DNA of 64,000 nucleotides from Blakeslea trispora (lineage: Eukaryota; Mucoromycota; Mucoromycetes; Mucorales; Choanephoraceae), in contig JAIWNE010000016.1 in NCBI GenBank assembly GCA_025331445.1, forward strand, positions 1 to 64,000. The letters are read 5' to 3'. The notes beneath the pieces were generated by a model that was not told the DNA's origin, did no database searches, and worked only from the letters and a program-made list of their open reading frames with translations. Within the stretch, counting starts at the first letter, position 1; the number at the start of each line of letters is the position of its first letter. This document shows, one piece after another, positions 22,850-33,256 of the stretch. A program made the position numbers and the translations under genes.

Positions 22850-25338
22850 ATGGCACCAAAGAAAAAGACTGCTGTTGTTTCAAAACAACCCAAGTCATTA
22901 AAACGTCGTAATGAAGAAGTTGAGGAGAGTGAAGACGAGAACTTTGGCAATGTCTCTATCGATATGGGATCTTCAGACGAAGAAGATGTCCAAGATGATC
23001 AAGAGCAAGAAGAAGAAATTGAAGACTTTCCCGAAATCAACTTGAGTGATGACGAGGAAGACGACGAAGACTTTGAAGCTGATAGTGAAGAGGTTGATGG
23101 AAGCGAGGAGGAGGAAGAAGAAGAGGACGAGAATGAAGAAGAGGATGAAGATATGGAAGACGAAGAGCTTGAACGTGATCTCGAAAGAGAAGAACTTGAA
23201 GACGACGAAGACGACTTTAAAGTGTATGTATTTTCTTTTGTATTGCAAGAAGTATTATACTAACCTCTGTTTTTTTTTTTAAAAAAAAAAGACCTTCACC
23301 TTATCGTCAACGTTATGCTCCTGAACAATTACCAGAAATTGAAGGAAATTATGACTCAGATAGTTCAACTGAAGAAACCGAAAACACAATCGGTAATGTA
23401 CCTCTTGAATGGTACAACGACTTGCCTCACATCGGTTATGACATTGACGGCAAAAAGATCTTGAAGCCTGCTACTGGTGATGAACTCGACAAGTTCTTGG
23501 CTACAATGGAAGATCCCGATTCATGGAAGACAGTGAAGAGTGATAAAGAAGGCAAAGACATTGTCCTCGATGATAAAGAATTGGACATCATTCAACGTCT
23601 TCAACGCGGTATCATTCCTGACTCAACCTATAATCCTTACGAACCTACAAATGAATGGTTCACTTCCAAGACTGAAGTCATGCCTTTATCTGCCCGACCT
23701 GAACCCAAGAGCCGTTTTATTCCTAGTAAGTGGGAAGCCAAGAAGATCATGAAGATTGTACGTGCCATTCGTCAGGGACGTATTGTGCCTCGTAAGCCCA
23801 AGGATGAAAAGCCTCGATTTTACAACCTTTGGGGTGATGAGGATCAACCTCGTGAAGATCATGTCATGCACATTGCTGCACCCAAGATGAAGTTGCCCGA
23901 ACATGATGAAAGTTATAATCCACCAGCTGAATATCTTCCTGATGATAAGGAAGTCAAGGCATGGAATGAGATGGATGAAGAAGACCGTCCTAAAAACTAT
24001 CTTCCCAAGAAGTTCTCTAGCTTGCGTCATGTGCCAGCCTATGATCGCTTCATTCAAGAACGTTTCCAACGTTGTCTCGATCTCTATTTGGCACCTCGTG
24101 TGCGTAAGAATCGATTGAATATTGATCCTGAATCTCTTGTGCCCAAGTTACCTAGTCCCAAGGATTTGCGTCCTTTCCCTACACATCAATCTATTGCCTA
24201 TGAAGGTCATACAGGTCGTATTCGTGCCCTTTCCATTCACCCTAACGGTCTCTATGCCCTTTCTGGCTCTGATGATAACACATGTCGTCTCTGGGAAGTG
24301 TTGACAGGTCGTTGTCTGTTTATGTGGAAGTTTGATGCTGTGATTCATGCCATTGGTTGGTGTCCCAATCCTGATGTCTGGGTCTTTGCTATCTCTGTGG
24401 GCCATGGTCAAGTTCATCTGATTTCTCCTCCTAAGCTTGCTACTCCTGAACAATCCATGAACACCGATCAATTCACCAAAGCAGGTTTTGCTACTCCTTC
24501 GGAGAACAAGTCTGTTAGCTGGTTCAGAGCAAGTGAAGCAGATGAAGAGCGTTACGGTTATAAGGTTTCCATTCAACATCCACAGGTCGTTAAGCAGGTT
24601 ACATGGCATCGTAAGGGTGATTATTTGGCCACTGTTTCACCCGAGGCCAAGAACTTGGCTGTACTTATTCATCAAGTCACCAAGCATCAAACACAAACAC
24701 CTTTCAAGCGTCTCAAGGGTCTTGTACAAAAGGTTGCTTTCCATCCTATTAAGCCCGTCTTCTTTGTTGCTGTAAGTATACTTTTTTTTTTTTAATTGTT
24801 AGAACGAATGTCAAACTTATCTCTTTTTTTTTAGACTCAAATTTATGTCCGCGTTTACGATTTGATGCAACAACAATTAGTAAAGACATTGCAAACAAGT
24901 GTTAAATGGGTTTCTAGTATCGATGTACATCCTGGTGGTGACAACGTTATCATCGGTTCATATGATAAGAAAGTCTGTTGGTTTGATCTTGATCTCAGCT
25001 CAAGGCCCTACAAGTCACTCAGGTAAGACAAGATAATCAAGAAGTATGATTCTCGGAAACTAACATTATTCAATAGATATCATGCAAAGGCTGTTCGTCA
25101 AGTCACCTTCCACAAGCGATACCCTCTTTTTGCTTCTTCTTCTGATGACGGCACTATTCAAATCTTCTATGGCATGGTTTACAATGACCTCTTGCAGAAC
25201 CCATTGATTGTTCCTGTCAAGATTTTGAAGGGTCATGATACCAAGGACGGCTTGGGTGTCTTGGATATCGAATTCCATCCCACTCAACCTTGGATCTTCT
25301 CTACTGGTGCTGATGGTTCATTTAGACTTTGGACATAA
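22850..25338 (+). CDS. ERB1: Ribosome biogenesis protein ERB1/BOP1
   Basis: Erb1 is the nucleolar PeBoW subunit (with Nop7/Pes1 and Ytm1/WDR12) needed for 27S pre-rRNA processing and 60S assembly. Exons are 22850..23223, 23292..24771, 24835..25022 and 25077..25338, giving 767 residues. The N terminus has a basic patch, then about 100 strongly acidic residues. The BOP1NT domain follows ([50 protein letters not shown]). A WD40 propeller completes the protein ([33 protein letters not shown], and the last strand [12 protein letters not shown]). Intron 1 has an A-rich acceptor without a pyrimidine tract just before its AG, but joining gives [20 protein letters not shown] in frame. Confidence 0.95.
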
Positions 25339-25432
25339 TAGATTGTTCCTTTCTTTTTTTTTCTTATTGTTAATTCCTTTTCTTCTTAAAAGCTAGTGTA
25401 AATAAATGAAAAAGAAAAAGAGGTAAAAGGAC

Positions 25433-25723
25433 ATGTCTTTTTTCTCCATTTTTCTTTTTTTCTATCTCCCTTCTTCAGAGTATGTGAAAAGAGTGCTGGA
25501 TGGACTTGTAGGCTTCACTTCACGGACCTCGAAAACAATGATCAAACGAACAGACAAACCTGTTAAACTGAAGCGCTCCTATCACTTGATCAAAAAACGC
25601 CTGACAGCATTCAAATCCCATAAGCAACTACAACAAATTTGTGATAAAAGTAAAGAAGAAGTTATCAGAATTAAAAAGGATCTGATTTGCATCTATAACA
25701 AAGTGCTATCATCTAGAAAATAA
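25433..25723 (+). CDS. Doubtful small basic ORF
   Basis: A 96-residue intronless frame begins 95 bp after the ERB1 stop. The first 15 residues are hydrophobic and derive from a pyrimidine-rich tract; the rest is Lys/Arg-rich and helical-looking (KKRLTAFKSHKQLQQICDKS). I recognise no family. It could be a small gene, an ERB1 3'-UTR frame, or chance. Confidence 0.25.
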   Translation: MSFFSIFLFFYLPSSEYVKRVLDGLVGFTSRTSKTMIKRTDKPVKLKRSYHLIKKRLTAFKSHKQLQQICDKSKEEVIRIKKDLICIYNKVLSSRK

Positions 25724-26454
25724 GAAGATTGCGGACATGGCTGTGAAGAAGTATACTAGGGCGAACCATGTATTCAAAGATTGTGGCAAATCAATTATAC
25801 ATTTTCTTGGAATCAATCTGTCTAAAGCATTTTCAAAAAGAACTCTTAATCAAAAAGACTAAACGTCTAACTCTGAGTTTTTTATCTGTCCAGATAAAAA
25901 ATTAGAAATCGTCTAAAATTTTATTTGTGTCATCTTTTTCGGGAAATGTTGTACTGTACATTTTAGGACATTTTGTTCCTTGTCAATCCAATGATGATTC
26001 ACAAAGATTTCAACAATTGACTATTGCTCTCACCCCCATTCATTTGTCCTCTAAATCTCTATGAACAGACACTTTTATGTAGGGATAGCCAAGTCTCCCT
26101 TTTTTTTTCTCGGCTGTGATAAACTAATGAAATCTGGAATACAGACAAGGAAATAAGTTTATCACTGCTTGTTGTACCACCTTTTACCTATCGTGTGACT
26201 TTCCTAAACTCAAAATTCCCCCAGCTTTAGTTGCTTTTTTATTTCCCTCTCTTTATCTTCTTATCGTTATCTACTTGATTTTCAAATTAGAAGCAAAGAC
26301 TTGAGCTTGCTCTTTCTTCTGTTGCTTCCTTCAAGAAAACAAAAGGTGCTCAGGAAACCAATTCAAGCCCGAAAACGACACAAGCATTTGATTTGATTTG
26401 ATTTTACTTTTAAGAAAATAAATTTTTTTACCTATTCTTTAAAGCCAATTCATA
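25724..26454. promoter_or_regulatory. Intergenic region upstream of the kinase-like gene
   Basis: This A+T-rich stretch has pyrimidine tracts near 26230-26270. No coding frame or RNA gene was seen; it presumably carries the promoter of the next gene. Confidence 0.35.
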
Positions 26455-28050
26455 ATGAATGAAGCAGATAGCATCTACCCACAACAATTGGTTGACATAT
26501 TACTAGAAAATACCCGCTTACAAGTAAAACAGTTTATTGAATCATACCCTGCTGCATTCGGCTTGGAAAACTTGATGGCACAAACAAAAATATTATCACC
26601 CATCAATAAGAGAATAGCTCAGTTATATCAAGACATTTGTGAAATTCATATGCATCAAGGCGTTCCATTTGACCATGCATGGGTAAATAATGCAATCAAC
26701 AGTATATAGATGGAACGGATTGAATTGATGGCTTTTGATCTATGTCAAACTCTTATTTATCTGTAGAACTGGGTGATCATTTGGCGACAACAACTCTCTT
26801 TCAAATGTTTAGCAGACAAGTATGGTCAAGACGCTGTCATTCAGGCTATACATCCAAGAGCAAAAAAAGCCATTCGTCAAATCTATCTTGAAAACCTAGG
26901 TCAGTATATGCAATGGTTTCCATGGTCATGGTTCTCGGAAATGCAGTTCATTGGTGCAGGCGGGTTCTCTGCTGTTTACTCTGTCAAGACAACACCTACT
27001 TATGATCCTCAACCACAAAAAATGGCACTAAAAATAGTAGATGACAAGCTCTTGAATGAAGTAAGAAAAAAAAAGGCATCCATATAAACCATGTATCCTT
27101 CTTGAGACTCATACACATGTTTATAGATATCTGTACAATCCAAAGCCTTTTTACCTCTCTTATTTCAAGGTTTGACTGTTTGTGAGAGTACGGGTGACTT
27201 GATGATGGTGATGAAATGTAGTAATGACGGGAATCTGGAAGATCACATGCAACAGCTTCCCTTGGGCGATCTGGATCTAAAGACGATCACAGGGACTATC
27301 TTGCGACTAGCAGCCAACTTGGCTGATCTGCATAAAATCGGCATGTGTCATCGCAATGTTCATCCACGCAACATTGTCTGTACCGATCTGGATTACTTTT
27401 TGGTTGATTATAGATTCACAACACCTTCGCATGAGTCATCGTCAGTGACGGCCATCACAAAAGCAGTCTATGGTCGATTACCTTATATTGCACCTGAAGT
27501 GCGTCGAGGCGTGTATACAGAGAAATCAGATATCTATAGCCTGGGTATCATTGTTTGGCAGCTCGTCAGCAAGGTTGTCTTTCCATCACCCGACGTATTA
27601 CTGGACGGAACATATCAAAACCCAGAAGACCATGTGTATCGAATAGAGCCTGTTCCAGGTTTGCCTGAATGGTATCAAAAGTTGTATAAGGCATGTTTGG
27701 AACCCAATCCTGATAATCGGCCTGACGCTCATGAGATTTGTCAGGCACTCCAGCCTATTCATAATGCCTTGAGTTTTTCTGTGCCTCTGGATCGCCGAGT
27801 CACTAGCTATATTGTAGCGAGACGAGCTGAAGTAGCAGATCATTTGCGTACCTATACTAAAGTGAAAGGTATCATTTCATCTTCCATGACACGCTTGTAT
27901 ACCATATCCAACTTGCCATCAACGCTGTCACTTGTTTTGCTAACTTTTGAAAACGCGCCCTTTCACGCCATCTGGAGCATGGATGATAACTGCTCCGACA
28001 CTTTTTCACTTTCTACTTTCATTGACACATCCACCCCTTCGTTGACTTGA
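26455..28050 (+). CDS. Protein-kinase-like protein, probable pseudokinase
   Basis: Exons are 26455..26682, 26767..27060 and 27127..28050, all phase 0, giving 481 residues. The first 125 or so residues are helical and unrecognised. The kinase fold follows: glycine loop IGAGGFSAVYSV from about residue 138, ATP-binding lysine in ALKIV (Lys165), catalytic loop CHRNVHPRN (249-256), metal-binding Asp268 in LVDYRF, IAPEVRRG, and SDIYSLGIIVWQL. The catalytic Asp of HRD is Asn251 and the DFG motif reads DYR. Such proteins usually bind nucleotide but have little or no phosphotransfer activity. A 100-residue C-terminal extension follows the NRPDAHEI helix. The style resembles TKL-like kinases expanded in early-diverging fungi; that placement is inference. 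Confidence 0.82.
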
Positions 28051-28978
28051 TTTTCCACTCTTTCTCCTCTTTTTTTTTTCCTTACCTGCAAAAATTGAAT
28101 TAGAATAAAAACACCATGTAAATATTATAAGCAACTGAAAACAAAAGTTTGTCAAACGATATGTTTTATTAATGTCAAACCAGCTAAACTTGTGATATGC
28201 ATGAAATTGCTCCGATTTTTATTTCGCTTTGTTGATATTGCTAGATTTGTATATACGGAGTGTTCTGGTGTAACTGTCAAAGAGTTTTAGTAAAATAATA
28301 ATTAAAAAAATAAGAGGGTCCTTTTTTTTCTGTTTTTATAGTTTGTCTATGGCTTCCATAGCTTATAGCTTGAAACGAGCATATAAAGTACAAGTAAAGG
28401 AATGAAGGGAGAAAAGTGTCATTTTTTTTTCTTAAAAAAAATCAAAGCCCAAATATTGCTTAATTTGTTACAAGTTCGGAATCAAAGCATGTGGGGTTAA
28501 AAGGGCAAAATAACCTTTTCTTTATGTAGAAAAATAAAGAAAATGCTTATGAAAATAAAAAAAAAAAGAAGGGATCGGATACACTGCATTTTTGTTTTGC
28601 GTTTGTTTCCTTTTTTTTTTCAGTGTCGATAAGATATAAAAAGTCATAAAAGACCATGCTTGTAACTATCTTTACAGGCACTTTTTTGTCCTCTATTCAT
28701 GCATACTTCAAAAAGTAGTGCTTCTTAAACAGCTTGCATACTTTATAAAAATAGAGTTGAGAGCAATAAACTCAATCGGAATGGATTTTATCTTGGAAAA
28801 GATGGCGAGAGAATAATGGCGTCCAATTCTATCAACAAACAATTAATTTACAGCTTAACAAAGAAGAGACGGTAACGGTTTATTAAATGTGGTTCAAGTG
28901 AGTGAGAGAAAAAAAAAGAAGAAGGATATGTAAAATGGGATATAAATAACAAAAAAAAAAAGAAAGAGAAAAGAGTGA
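28051..28978. other. Convergent intergenic region, A+T-rich
   Basis: The region lies between the kinase-like gene (plus) and the coiled-coil gene (minus). It has many poly-A and poly-T runs. I see no coding frame, repeat copy or RNA gene. Confidence 0.5.
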
Positions 28979-30055
28979 TTAAGTACAGGTGATTTTGGCA
29001 GTTTCCCAAAAGGCTTGCATTTGCTTAATTTTCTTTGTTGATTCACTATCTAAATCATCCAAACCCCACATAATTTCTTTGACTCGCTCAGCAGCTTCAC
29101 CTTTCTCCAGAACAACAGGATCTTCATCATCTTTCTCTTCTATAAACTTATTGATCTTCCGCATCTCCTTTCTGACTTCGCGTACAGTTTTTGCAATGGA
29201 TCGAAGTCGAGAATTCAGTTCTTGTACTTGACGTTTGTTCACGTACATGATTTCTTTGAGCTCATCAAGTGTCTCAGTCGCTGCACTGGTCTCGAGAGTG
29301 AGGCTTCTTAGAGATGGTAAGGGATTCTCATAAGAATAGCTTGTGTCCGTAAGTGTTGTCTTTACGGACGATAAGAGCCCTTCTAATTCCTTCAGTGTAT
29401 CTATCGACATATACATCGTTTCCTTTCGGAGCGCTCCGTCTAAATTACGCAAATAGCTTGTCTGTCTTTCACGGTCGCGAGATTTACGTTCAACCAGATT
29501 GATAACCGACTGCATCACATACTCAAAGGGTGGAGCAAAAGTCACGAGGTCTTGAAGTGTTTCATCTACAGTCAGTGTCTTTGATAGTCGCTTGTGAAGT
29601 GTCATGGTCTCCCAAACTGCTGTATTCAAATCTTCCAGTTGTCTCTTTAGTATCTCTACTGGATCATCATCCTCCGGGTCGTTCAGGGAAGACCAGGAAG
29701 ATGAAAATGACGATCTTCGGCTACGGATACCAGTAGAAGCTGACCATTTGAGTGGAGACAAAAGTGGGCTGGTGACATCTGTTGAGAGTGTACGTGCGTC
29801 CATGGCCATAGAGGCTAATTTAGAAGGTGGATCGGTTGGGTTGATCAGGGTGGTGTTTGAACTGAGTGTGATTGGAGAGTGGATGTCGATGGTATCGTCC
29901 AGACAGGGATCATTCGTGGCTGACTGAAGCTCAGCAGCGAGAGATGAGCCCAATGGTACATCATTCAAGTACCCTTTACCCATGAGCTCATCTTCTAAAG
30001 ATTGTCCACCGCCCAAGAATGCTTCATCTTCATAAAGTGATGGTTCTGTCATCAT
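28979..30055 (-). CDS. Hypothetical coiled-coil protein
   Basis: This 358-residue intronless frame is not a family I recognise. The start at 30055 (MMTEPSLYEDEAFLGGG) was preferred; the upstream in-frame part is hydrophobic low complexity from a pyrimidine tract. The N-terminal 120 residues are acidic and Ser/Thr-rich, with SRRSSFSSSWSSL as a likely phosphorylation cluster. From about residue 130 to the end the protein is predicted helical, with heptad-like patterns (VEILKRQLEDLNTAVWETM, QELNSRLRSIAKTVREVRKE). A scaffold or trafficking role would be plausible but is not shown. Confidence 0.7.
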   Translation of the reverse strand: MMTEPSLYEDEAFLGGGQSLEDELMGKGYLNDVPLGSSLAAELQSATNDPCLDDTIDIHSPITLSSNTTLINPTDPPSKLASMAMDARTLSTDVTSPLLSPLKWSASTGIRSRRSSFSSSWSSLNDPEDDDPVEILKRQLEDLNTAVWETMTLHKRLSKTLTVDETLQDLVTFAPPFEYVMQSVINLVERKSRDRERQTSYLRNLDGALRKETMYMSIDTLKELEGLLSSVKTTLTDTSYSYENPLPSLRSLTLETSAATETLDELKEIMYVNKRQVQELNSRLRSIAKTVREVRKEMRKINKFIEEKDDEDPVVLEKGEAAERVKEIMWGLDDLDSESTKKIKQMQAFWETAKITCT

Positions 30056-32389
30056 ATTGAAATCGAGTTGTATTGACTTTCTATCTTTTTTTAGAAGAAA
30101 TAGAAGAAAAAAGAAAGTGTTTGAAATTAAAAAAAAAAGAGAGAGAGAGGGGAAATGAACCAAACTATCAGGTACTCTTTTTATAGAACCTTAATTGGGT
30201 GACTTTTTTTTTATTTTCAAATACAGTTACAAAACCTAACTTTTTTGGAACGAAAATACGTAGATTTAAGAACACGCCTAATTGAACCCGAAATAGGCTC
30301 ATGAAAGAAGAAATAGGCAAGCTGGTATATCCTGCGTGTGCCCTTCTTTTAAAGCTTGGAAAAAAGACATGGCGAAAAAGTTCCAAAAAACAAGAAAAAC
30401 AAAATAAGGTACAAAATCGATCTGTAAGTTAAAAAAACAATAGATGTTCTAAACTAACAAAAAATATTCACAATAGCCATTTAAGATGATGTAAAGCTAT
30501 TATCATCTTATTGATTTCGAACAGTAGAACTACTCTGCCAACCGATCAAAGAGGAGTGGGATCAAAATTGATTCTTTACTCTATAGCCTTGTATAAATTA
30601 CCAATCCATAATGTTAGCATGCTTTAGAGAGATAAATACTTTGTAAATCATCTCTGGAGTTGAATTATACATGTTTTTTTTTGATTGAGTGTTTGTAAAG
30701 GATTGTAGATGCAGATATCTTGTCTCCTTTTAATTATTATTTTAAATAGATGATTGATATTCACGGATAAAAGAATGAGGCAGATTCAAGCGGGAACTTC
30801 TGATTAAGTCACAAGGATATTCAGTCATGTGTGATGATATTTGAGCTTGAAGCTATAGGGTAAATCGAGTAATCTGAGAGAATGATTGACTGAAATCTAT
30901 AGAAAATGAATACAGAGCATCTGATTTTAGAAATAAACTACTATCAAATAGCTCAACCAATAAGTTTCTTTTTAACCCTTTTTCTGTTTCAACAAACATG
31001 TCGAAATAAAAGCCAAGAAAGAGAGAAAAACCATAGTATTAGTTGGCACATAATACGCCTTTTGATGTTAAAAGGTGCTAGATTAGAACAAATAACATAG
31101 AGCATGAATAAAAAAAAAGGGCGGTTTCGTTATTACAATTTAAGCAGTTAATCTGACTATAGATGTCAAAGTTGTTTCTCCTTTCTTTTGCTTTCTTTGT
31201 TCACAATGATTTATGAGCTCGCTCTGACTATAGATCAAGCGAATATTCCAATAAAAGATAGGCAGGAAAATCACTTCTTACAAATAAAACTAACATATAA
31301 AGAGAGAAAATGGCTTCGATAAACAGTCTGACAACATTTAATTTTACCAGAGGTTAGCAACACTAAGAACAGATTTGGAACTCAGGAGGCTGAAAGTGAG
31401 CTCTCAAAAGAATAAATGGTAACACTACAATCTAAACCAAAAAGAATTTACGCCATTTCCGGAAATAGATGGCACTCTGAGATTAAAGTCAAGCGCACCA
31501 AGTTCTCGCAACAAGGTTTTGTCAAATGCTCATGTAGGTATTTGAACAGCCATTGTCATTCGAGCATTCTGTTGCCTAAAGATATTTCTTTGATTTCTTT
31601 TTTTCAAGTTAAACTTTTTTCCCTTTCTGTTAACTTTCCATTATGAACTCTCAAGTATATTCAAACAAATCTCAATTGCTGAACCATATACTTCCATCAA
31701 GATCAGAGAGGAAGGCGAACACGAAATTGAACCAACCGACTTTGCCAAATCATCAAACAACTTGAAGGGATAACCTGATTATTTTTATTTGTAGACGCCA
31801 AGTATAGAAGAGCAGACAAGCTTTGGATAAAGATTTCAATTGAAGATCGAAGCCGACACTGATAAAGAGAAAGCAGAAGAAACTCGAAAAGTATGATCTA
31901 CGTACAGAAAACATCAACGAGATGGGCTAGCTGAACCAAACTGCTGACCGAACTCCTTTTTTTTATAGACATGAATAACAGTGTTTGACGCTGCCAACCA
32001 AGTAGAACGCAATGCACTCTTGCGCATTTATGAGTCTGTAGAATACGATGTTGAGAGACCCTGGGAGGTTTGACAAGTCACTCTTGAGCATAAACTTGCT
32101 CTTAGCAGTGACTTGTCAACCTATTTTGTTCTTGGGAAGAATCTTTTCAAAGATCTCGAAATAGCTTGCAGTATGGTAAAAAAAAAGGGAGGAGAAACTC
32201 CTGGAAGTGATTTGAAGGTAAGATAGAGCTTGTTTATGCTATAAACAGCTATGTTCATTTCGACAGAGAGGAAATGAAGAATGAGTGGTTTGACTTGATC
32301 TGATTTTATTATCCTTTTCTTGCCTTGTATTATTTCTGCTACTTGAGAGCAAATATCTTTAACTTTCAAACATGTACAACATGATTACT
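30056..32389. other. Gene-poor region with coding-like remnants
   Basis: This 2.3-kb stretch has no intact gene. Between 31640 and 32070 (plus) short coding-like pieces appear, for example an open 30-residue run at about 31976-32070 reading VFDAANQVERNALLRIYESV, but they lack a continuous frame. They may be eroded exons. The beginning presumably holds the promoter of the coiled-coil gene. Confidence 0.4.
32071..32118. repeat. Stem-loop with 12-bp arms
   Basis: TGACAAGTCACT (32071-32082) is complementary to AGTGACTTGTCA (32107-32118). The loop contains a second short stem (GAGCA / TGCTC). Its role is unknown; it may mark a small foldback element. Confidence 0.6.
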
Positions 32390-32800
32390 TTTTGTCATTA
32401 TTGGGTCAGCTATTGCGCCAACACCTAGAAAGTATAGATGCGTTTGTCTCAGTAGTTGGTCTGTTTATACAGCTCATGCTGCTGGTTTTGCTTATGATTC
32501 AGACGAATATAGAGAAAGGAATTTGCTTTGACATTGCAGAAGCAAACATTACTAAGACTTGATTTGTTGTCGGCAAATCTCATTGGATCAATGTCCCTGA
32601 GTGTGTTAAGACTGACCGATGTTCTTTAGGTATATAAAATTACTGTATACAGTGCTGATGATTTCCGTATTTTCTCGACACAATGATACATTGTGTACAA
32701 TAGATAAAAAGTATTTGCCTTTGTTTACTTCAATATCTAACAGTAACCATTGAATTACACTAAGCATGAGAAGACTAATAGAGCCTATTTGACCCTTCCG
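32390..32800 (+). repeat. Dispersed repeat carrying an OTU-protease-like 3' fragment (copy 1)
   Basis: The segment aligns by eye with 63140-63560 on the same strand; its first part also matches 38030-38280. Shared blocks include GAGAAAGGAAT, CTCATTGGxTCAATG, TCTCGACACAATGATACA and GAGAAGAxTxxTxGAxCCTA. Near 32743 the frame reads SNH-stop-ITLSMRR, a decayed form of the NHWVTL motif around the OTU catalytic histidine. Stops and indels show it is a relic. Confidence 0.55.
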
Positions 32801-32807
32801 AAATAAC

Positions 32808-32880
32808 TCATATACCATCACAAGAAAAAAAAATTCCACTTGGCCTATCGCAAACAAAGAGTAAATTGAGCACATCCAAT

Positions 32881-32912
<32 letters not shown>

Positions 32913-33152
32913 TTTCTCTCTCTCTCTCCTCCATACAATATCTTGTTCTGCTTTTGTCGCCATGGGTTTAGTCAATTCAGTCAGACTTTTGTTCATCACT
33001 TTACGTAACGAACTCATGATGGTCTCACTCTGTTGACGAGTGAAGTTTTCTCGTTCTAGTCTTTCAACAAACTTGAAGGTATCAAAGTGATACCTTTCTG
33101 CTAAACATCGCTTTGTATGAGAAAAATGACGCTTCCAGAAAAGTGATGCCAT
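32808..33152 (-). pseudogene. Truncated DUF1640/CCDC90-family gene fragment
   Basis: The minus-strand frame starts MASLFWKRHFSHTKRCLAER and continues with FDTFKFVERLERENFTRQQS, ETIMSSLRKVMNKS and TKAEQDI. This is the N-terminal part of the mitochondrial DUF1640 family (Fmp32/MCUR1/CCDC90). After TKAEQDI the frame enters a GA-rich tract and a (CA)n microsatellite (32882-32911), and the coiled-coil remainder is missing downstream. A GT follows GATATT, so an intron is possible, but I find no continuation before 32.1 kb. It is best read as a broken gene copy. Confidence 0.55.
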
Positions 33153-33256
33153 CCCCTTTGAAATATTAACATATTTATATTAAAAAGAATATTGGAAAAT
33201 AAAGCAAATGGCCTTGTAAGAGAATGAAGTATTCTTATTGGTTTTTTTTTTATTTT

